Below are positions 57,656 to 64,000 of a stretch of DNA of 64,000 bases, piece by piece (position 1 is the first letter of the stretch; every line of letters starts with the position of its first letter). Location of the stretch: contig CM042546.1 of NCBI GenBank assembly GCA_023630585.1, forward strand, positions 21,674,810 to 21,738,809, written 5' to 3'. The position numbers and the translations under genes are program-made. This DNA comes from Cranoglanis bouderius. Lineage: Eukaryota; Chordata; Actinopteri; Siluriformes; Cranoglanididae. The notes under the pieces are model-generated. The model was not told the origin of the DNA. It searched no databases and saw only the letters and a list, made by a program, of their open reading frames with translations.

Positions 57656-60600
57656 GTGACACCATTCACCATTGGCACATGGAATGTGCGCACTCTACTC
57701 GACAATGCCACAGCTGATCGACCAGAGAGAAGAACAGCCCTGGTCGCTAGAGAGCTTGCAAGATACAACATCGACATTGCAGCCCTGTGTGAGACTCGTC
57801 TAGCCAATGAAGGTCAGCTTACTGAATCAGGAGGTGGCTACACATTCTTCTGGTGTGGACGAAGCAGTGATGAATGTCGTGAATCCGGAGTCGGCTTTGC
57901 TGTCAGGAGTCTTCTTGTCTGCAATCTATCCAGTCTCCCCAAGGGCATAAACGACCGACTCATGACACTGCAACTCCCCCTACCAAGAGGAAAACAAGCA
58001 ACATTGATCAGTGCCTACGCACCAACAATGACAAACCCCGATGAAGCAAAGGACAAGTTCTACGAAGAGCTGGACTCTTTGCTTTCCTCGATAAAACATA
58101 CCGACAAGCTGATCCTACTGGGCGACTTCAATGCAAGAGTAGGATCTGACTCTTCAACCTGGGAGGGCGTCATTGGAAAAAACAGGATAGGCAAGTGCAA
58201 CAGCAATGGACTGCTACTACTGAAGACCTGTGCAGCCCATGACCTACTCATCACGAACACCATTTTTCGCCTACCCACTCGTAACAAGACATCTTGGATG
58301 CACCCACACTCCAAGCACTGGCATCTCATCGATTATGTCATTGTGAAGAGGAAAGACAGACAGGATGTCAGGGTGACCAAGGCCATGTGTGGTGATGACT
58401 GCTGGACGGACCACAGACTCATTGTCTCGAAGCTAAACCTTCACATCAAGCCAAAGAGACGTCCTCAGGGAAGAAAAGTAATGAAAAAGATCAATGTCAG
58501 TAAGCTGAAAATCCCCCGTGCAGCTGAGTCACTTGCTGAAGATCTAGACACTCAACTATCAGGGTTACAGTTTGAGGACAATGCTGAGAAGGACTGGGAA
58601 AGCTTTCGGGATATTCTTCACTCCTCAGCTCTAAGGGTACTGGGACCCTACACCCGAAAACAGAACGACTGGTTCGATGAAAATGATGAAGAGGTCAAGG
58701 ATTTACTTGCTGAAAAGCACCGCCTTCACCGTACTCACCAGAACGATCCGTCTTCAGGAGCCAAGAGGAATGCCTTCACCATCTCTCGCAGAACTGTACA
58801 GATCAAGATTCGCAAGATGCAGGACTCATGGCTAAGTGCCAAAGCCGATGAAATTCAGCAGTATGCAGAGAGGAACGACTCCAAAAGGCTCTATGAAGCC
58901 ATCAACACTCTGTACGGGCCTCAGTCTTCAGGGAGTTCCCCACTACTAGACTCAGATGGTACAACCCTCATCACTGAGAAGACTCTGATTCTCCAACGCT
59001 GGGCGGAGCATTTCCAATCCATACTCAATCTCCCTTCCTCGGTAAATGATGAGGTGATTGACAGAATGCCCCAAGTAGATGTCAATTACACCCTGAATGT
59101 CCTGCCATGAGTGGCGGAAACCTCAAAGGCCATAAGTCAGCTGTCCTGTGGCAAGGCACCAGGATCAGATGCAATTCCAGCTTAAGTCTACAAGGTCGGT
59201 GGCCCAGTGCTTGTAGAAAAATTTACCCAGCTATTACAGTCCTTCTGGAATCAAGGATCCATTCCTCAGGAGCTCAAGGACGCTTCAATTGTACATCTCT
59301 ATAAGAGGAAAGGAAATCGCCAAGTGTGTGATAACCACAGAGGAATTTCGCTGCTATCTATAGCAGGCAAGATCTTTGCAAGAGCTCTGTTAAATCGTCT
59401 GACTGCTCATCTGGAAGAAGGCCTCCTACCTGAGACGCAAAGTGGGTTTCGCAAGGAACGTGGTACAGTGGACATGATATTTGCAGCCCGTCAACTTCAA
59501 GAGAAGTGTCAAGAACAGAACCGTGATCTATACACGTTCAAGTTCAAGTTCAGTTTATTTGTATAGCGCTTTTAACAATGGACATTGTCCCAAAGCAGCT
59601 TTACAGAAGTATATAAATTCAGGACATAGATTTTAAATTTATGAATTTAAATTTTTTTTTGTACTTTTCAATAGTCACAGAAGATTTTATTCAGCTATGT
59701 TTGTTGGTTGCTGTTGTGTGCTGTTATCAATGAAGTCCTCATGCTGATTGTTATGTTTAAGATTCGTGGACCTCACCACCTCACCTCACCATTCGTGGAC
59801 CTCACCAAGGCCTTTGATACTGTCAGTCGTGAAGGCCTGTGGAGGATCATGTCCAAGTTTGGTTGCCCTGACAGATTCATACTGATGGTACGCCAGTTCC
59901 ATGATGGTATGATGGCTAGAGTTCTTGATGACGGTGAAGCCTCGGCGGACTTTCCAGTCACCAACGGCGTCAAGCAGGGGTGTGTACTTGCGCTGACACT
60001 GTTCAGCATGATGTTCTCTGCCATGCTATCAGACGCCTTTAAGGACTGTCCTGTGGGAATCGGTCTAAAGTACAGAACCGATGGAAAACTGTTCAATTTA
60101 CGAAGACTCCAAGCTGTCACCAAAGTCAAGGAGACTGTGCTACGGGACTTTTTATTTGCTGATGACTGTGCCTTGAATGCCAGTTCAGAGCACGACATGC
60201 TGGCCAGCATGGACAGATTTTCGGTTGCCTACGATAACTTCGGCCTAACCATCAACACGAAGAAAACCGAAGTAATGCATCAGCCAGCTCCAAAAGCCCA
60301 GTACAAAGAGCCAGAAATCATAGTGAAGGGACAAAAGCTGCAAGCTGTGGATCAGTTCACTTATCTGGGTAGTACACTCTCTCGCTCAGTGAAAATTGAC
60401 ATCGAAGTGAACAGCAGATTAGCCAAAGCAAGTACAGCATTTGGCAGACTGCGAGCCAACGTGTGGGAACGTCGTGGGATCAGCTTAGTTACAAAGCTAA
60501 AAGTCTACCGAGCAGTGGTGTTACCAACTCTGCTGTATGCCTGTGAGACTTGGACTGTGTACAGGAGGCATGCTAGACAGCTGAACCACTTCCACATGAC

Positions 60601-61102
60601 GTGTCTCCACAGACTTCTGAGAATCAGATGGCAGGATAAAGTGCCAGACACAGACGTTCTCTCCAGAGCAGGACTACCATCAGTTCACACACTGCTGATG
60701 AAAGCCCAGACACGCTGGTCAGGTCATGTTGTCAGGATGTCAGATAATCACATACCGAAGCAGCTCTTCTATGGTGAGCTGTCCCAGGGAAAACGATCAC
60801 AAGGGGGCCAGAGGAAGCGTTACAAGGACACTCTGAAAGCATCACTTAAGTCTCTGGACATTGACACATCCTCCTGGGAATCCCTGGCACAAAACCGAAG
60901 TGCATGGCACACAATGATCTACAATGGCTGCCAGGCATCTGAAGTGAGAAGAACGACTGTTGCCCAACAGAAGCGCACCATACGAAAATCCAGAGCTGCC
61001 AGTGTGCAAACTGAGGAGTCAACGCATGTCTGTCCGACATGTGGTAGAAACTTCCGTGCTCAAATCGGCCTAATCAGCCACCAACGGATACATCGCTCAT
61101 AG
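57656..61102 (+). pseudogene. LINE ORF: endonuclease, reverse transcriptase, zinc finger
   Basis: Endonuclease blocks are FTIGTWNVRTLLD, AALCETRLANEG, LLGDFNARVG, LIDYVIVKR and WTDHRLIVSKL. Reverse transcriptase blocks are GKAPGSDAIPA, SIVHLYKRKGN, HRGISLLSIAGKIFARALLN, FVDLTKAFDTVSREGLW, NGVKQGCVLALTLFS and LFADDCALNAS. The C-terminus is CPTCGRNFRAQIGLISHQRIH, less the final H, a C2H2 finger. Two in-frame stops (TGA 59108-59110, TAA 59183-59185) and the insertion near 59536-59790 break an otherwise continuous frame. This implies a fairly young, recently inactivated copy. Confidence 0.85.
59536..59648 (-). mobile_element. Nested L2 3' end inside the zinc-finger LINE
   Basis: GTTCAAGTTCAAGTTCAG followed by TTTGTATAGCGCTTTTAACA and CAAAGCAGCTTTACAGA is the reverse complement of the 3' end of the L2 at 8110-12549. 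It splits the LINE ORF between its NRDLYT segment and FVDLTKAFD. Confidence 0.85.
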
Positions 61103-61150
61103 TAACAATCCAGATGTCAAGGTCCTCATCGAAACCGATGGACGAACAAC

Positions 61151-62530
61151 AACATAAAGAAATATAACACAGAGAAGTGTGTACAGGTAGTGTAACACAG
61201 ATGAGTGTAACAAAGAAATATAAAACAGAGGAGTGTGTACAGAGTAGTGTAACGCATTTGTGTAACATAAAGAAACATAACACAGAGGAGTGTGTACAAA
61301 GTAGTGTAACACATATGAGCATAACATAGAGTAGTGCAACACAGAGTAACATAAGGCACAGTAGAGTAACAGAGTAGTATAATTTACAGTAGTGTAACAG
61401 AGTATTTTAACTTAGTGTAGTGTAACAGAGTAGTGTAATACAGATGAGTGTAACATAGAGAAGTGTAACACAGTATAATGTAAGACAGATGAGTGCAACA
61501 GAGTAAATTAACACATTATTTTAACATAGAGGAGTGTAACAGAGGAGTGTAACACCAAACAGTGTATATAGAGTAATATATCAAAGATTAGTGTAACATA
61601 GAGTAGTGTAACACAGAGTAACATAATGTATAGTAGAGTAACAGAGTAGTGTAATTTACAGTAGTGTTATGAAGACGTGTAACAGAGATATGTGTAACAT
61701 AGAGTAGTGTAACATAGAGGAGTGTAACACAGAGTAGTGTATACATAGTAGTATAACACAAATGAGTGTAACATTGTAGTCTAATACAGAGTAACAATGT
61801 ACAGTAGAGTAACAAAGTAGTATAATTTACAGTAGTGTAACAACATAGAGAAGTGTAACATGGATGAGTCATTTAATACAGAGTATTGTAACTTAGAGTA
61901 GTGTAACAGAGTAGTGTAACATAGATGGGTGTAACACAGATGAGTGTAACACAGTATTTTAACAGACTAGCATAAGAGAGTAATGTAACATGGCATAATG
62001 TAACATGGAGTAATGTAACGTGGAGTAGTGTAACAGAGTATTTTAAGGTAGAATACTATAAAAGTGCATAACACAGAGTAGTGTATACGGAGTAGTGTAA
62101 CATAGATGAGTGTAACAAAGACTAGTGTATACAGAGTAGTGTTACACAGATGAGTGTAACATAGAGTAGTGTAACGCAGAGTAGTGTAACACACATGAAT
62201 GTAACATAGATGAGTGTAATAGATTAGTATAACAGAGTATTTTTAACAGACTAGCATAAGAGAGTAATGTAACATGGAATAATGTAACACAGAGTAGTTT
62301 AAGTTATAGTGGTGTTACACAGAATAGTGTAACATTGAGTAGTGTAACAGAGTAACATAACAGAGGAATGCAACATAGAGTACTGTATCATAGGGGAGTC
62401 TGAAATAGAGTAGAGTAACATAAAGTAGTGCAACAGAGTTGTAACACATGGACACACAGTGTAACGTAGAGTAATGTAACCAAGAGTAACGTAATATAGA
62501 GCATCGTAAGTTACAAACAGAGTAGTGTCC
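61151..62530 (+). repeat. 15-bp satellite, block 3
   Basis: The same AGTAGTGTAACACAG-type units resume after the LINE and run for about 1.4 kb, gradually diverging towards 62530. Minus-strand ORFs here are repeat read-through. Confidence 0.9.
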
Positions 62531-64000
62531 GGTAGCTCCTGCAGCTTAACTAGTAGGGCAGAGCAGGATAACAGCAGCACCACAGAGCACAATTATGTCA
62601 TGTTATTTTAATACAGTTATTATACCATATTTATTTTTGTATACTTTCTTTTTTTCTTTTTGACAAATAATCTTCTGCAGATGCATGTTCACTATTTTTT
62701 CCACAAATGTATAGTATATGTATAAAACAAATCAAATAGTGAAATCCCAAAAGATTCCCAGTCTTATTTTCAGCCTTCAGGTTTTCAGAGAATTGTCCTG
62801 AGCAAAAAGCAAACAAACAAAATGTCCTAAACAGGTCTTGCTGTTGCTCAAAATTAACAGGAGACAGAATCGATAAAACCTCTTTGTTTTCTTAATTCTA
62901 AATGTTGCTTAACTCAGTGCACCATCCAGGGCAGGAAGTAATGACTTCTACAGCCTATTTATAATGCAATAAATGTCTAAATGGAAGCCATTTGCAACTC
63001 TGTGATTATAATTAACCCCTTAAGTCACAGGTAAAATGTGAGCTGTCAGATACCCGTTAGCCTCACTGCTTACAGATAACATGAAATAAATAATATGCAG
63101 TTGATTTCAAATGTTATTCTACACCATCATGCCAGTATAAATGTTCAAATAGCCAAGTGTTTATTTATAAAGTGAAATTAAAGATATGTCTATTTCACCG
63201 TGCTATACAGTACATAAAAAAACACATTTATATAAAATGTAGATAAAACAAAATACACTGAAGTTGGGAATGAATGTGTGAGACTGGACCTACAATAACT
63301 ATTATTTCAGACCTAAATCAGCTCCGCACCATGTCTTATCACACCCAGCCCCTATTCATTAAAAGGCAACTCACAAATATGTCGTTTCTGCCAGAGGGAA
63401 CAGGAGGCGAGGTGAAAGGAGGAAAAGGTTTGTCAGTTTTTTATTTTCAATTAAAGTTTCATGGAAATTCACCTCACTGGCTGGAGAGGATGCAAACCAT
63501 TCCAAACTGCTGCTTAAAATAAATCAAAATTGTTTAATTAATTAATATTATTCAATAAAATAAAAGAACTACCAAAATTTAATTTAAAAAGAAATGTTTA
63601 AAAAAATTTTATTCATAAAACAAGGCCATAATTGTATTGGAATCTGAATATATATGAAATTATTAATATTGTTTGCATAGCCTGAGAAAATTACCAGCTT
63701 ATTTTTTGTGTTTTAAAAGGGTTTAAATAATTAAAATAATAATAATAATAATTAAACACATAAACAAAAACAAATAAATGCATAAAATATTTAGATGTCA
63801 AAGGCAATCAGGTGTGTTTACTGTTTTTCAGTGTTATCACTTAACACGTAAAACTTAACAACACCCAACGACTCGGATAGTGAGCTTCAGAGCAGCGAAG
63901 GACTTATTAATTTGTTTTTCTGCTAATTGAAACGCCACGTTTCTCTTTCCATTTCACTTCCGAACAATAGTCCGAGACGAGGCTGCGCTACCCTTCGAGC
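62531..64000. other. Unique AT-rich sequence, nothing recognised
   Basis: No mobile-element ends, tandem arrays or convincing exons. A short ORF at 63274-63522 lacks any recognisable motif. Confidence 0.4.

Larger units (their letters stand above)
56851..61150 (+). mobile_element. LINE with C-terminal C2H2 zinc finger
   Basis: About 4.3 kb, inserted in the 15-bp satellite. A roughly 800-base 5' leader precedes one long ORF with AP endonuclease, reverse transcriptase and a zinc finger. The 3' end finishes in an ACAACAACA-type tail near 61150. The start coordinate is approximate. The clade is uncertain: no RNase H domain is seen, which argues against classical I elements. Confidence 0.85.

Overview
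The window is vertebrate nuclear DNA, almost certainly from a teleost fish. It shows short exons with GT-AG splice sites, many long (CA)n and (GA)n microsatellites, and a mobile-element mix typical of teleosts: several Tc1/mariner families, L2-type and Tx1/L1-type LINEs, an RTE fragment, a tRNA-derived SINE with an L2-like tail, hAT, and solo LTRs. No species marker was recognised. A catfish-like genome is possible but is only a guess.

1 to 20.7 kb: the 3' part of one protein-coding gene on the minus strand. I could chain 19 exons (20728 down to 660) with consistent reading phase at every junction, ending in a stop codon with an AATAAA just beyond it. They encode 629 residues of a low-complexity protein. 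Its core is a repeated module, one per exon, of Asp/Ser-rich acidic sequence followed by a poly-Lys tract. Most module exons are phase 0-0, as expected for exon duplication. I do not recognise the gene, and its 5' exons were not found. Its introns contain a 4.4-kb L2 LINE, Tc1 copies, a SINE, a MITE and microsatellites.

20.7 to 37 kb: a mobile-element cluster. It holds a broken Tc1-like element, a LINE carrying a nested RTE fragment flanked by a 19-bp duplication, a Tx1/L1-type LINE on the minus strand that collides tail to tail with it, a 1.5-kb GA/ACAG satellite, a second copy of the first LINE family, and a minus-strand L2 with an internal deletion.

37 to 54 kb: mostly non-coding. It holds a 1.9-kb AT-rich satellite, a hAT element that keeps the first exon of its transposase, MITEs, a solo LTR with a 5-bp target duplication (44457-45235), and a Tc1 transposase pseudogene (about 49.8-51 kb). 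Parts of 45.2-49 kb and 52-54 kb are repeat-poor, with no gene I can support.

54.8 to 62.5 kb: a 15-bp satellite split by two insertions, a 1,044-bp solo LTR and a nearly full-length LINE. The LINE's long ORF ends in a C2H2 zinc finger and is broken by two in-frame stops and a nested antisense L2 3' end. The last 1.5 kb holds nothing recognisable.

Most apparent ORFs here are read-through of simple repeats. The host gene, the transposon remnants and the two solo LTRs are the supportable content.
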